DNA from: Schlesneria sp.
Lineage (GTDB): Bacteria > Planctomycetota > Planctomycetia > Planctomycetales > Planctomycetaceae
Length of the DNA stretch: 5,170 nt
NCBI GenBank assembly: GCA_025353525.1
Contig: JANXOO010000365.1
Location: 1 to 5,170 of the forward strand
Reading direction: 5' to 3'
Position 1 is the stretch's first letter, and the number at the start of each line of letters is the position of its first letter. The position numbers were made by a program, and so were the translations under genes. This document shows, one piece after another, positions 5,146 to 5,170 of the stretch. The notes beneath the pieces are model-generated. The model had not been told where the DNA came from, searched no databases, and saw only the letters and a program-made list of their open reading frames with translations.

Positions 5146-5170
5146 TCAGGATATGTTGCCTGACGATGCA

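Noticed and set aside
1..5170. CRISPR array, rRNA, riboswitch or complete insertion sequence
   Set aside because: No regularly spaced repeats, no recognisable RNA motifs, and no transposase with paired terminal repeats in the window.

Overview
The window most likely comes from a planctomycete chromosome of moderate GC content (Schlesneria, Rubinisphaera or a relative). This rests on recalled family features: a tandem FHA protein with the planctomycete-style 'LVPCGGGxPLPL' lead-in, a receiver fused to an RsbW-like ATPase, an ABC1/AarF kinase paired with a TetR regulator, and long gene-poor spacers. No database search was possible, so the taxonomy is inference.

Layout. The left edge (to 212) is an open frame that looks like the tail of a gene. 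It is followed by about 580 bp with no convincing gene but with a very strong hairpin at 627-666. Two co-directional plus-strand genes follow: a tandem FHA-domain protein (791-1705) and, 56 bp later, a receiver plus HATPase_c_2 protein (1762-2673). On the minus strand a TetR-family regulator (4720-4109) and an ABC1/AarF atypical kinase (4112-2670) form an ATGA-overlapping pair. The two operons converge, and the last two genes overlap by four bases within their stop codons. Upstream of tetR is a readable promoter flanked by two related 20-bp palindromes 50 bp apart, which are probably the TetR operators. A third, different palindrome abuts the outer one. The right edge (4867-5145) holds a 92-codon open frame whose C-terminal part resembles the tail of a REP-associated tyrosine transposase (RAYT). 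It is probably a remnant.

How the genes may work together. The FHA protein has two intact phosphothreonine-binding sites and no other domain, so it should act as an adaptor. The receiver-HATPase protein has a complete Asp phosphorylation site and a GHKL ATPase fold but no recognisable His-kinase dimerisation segment. It could therefore turn a two-component input into an RsbW/SpoIIAB-type kinase or anti-sigma output. Together they may join Ser/Thr phosphorylation to two-component signalling, which is inference. The tetR-abc1 pair looks like a self-regulated unit in which the repressor controls an ABC1 kinase. No CRISPR array, rRNA, tRNA or complete insertion sequence was found.
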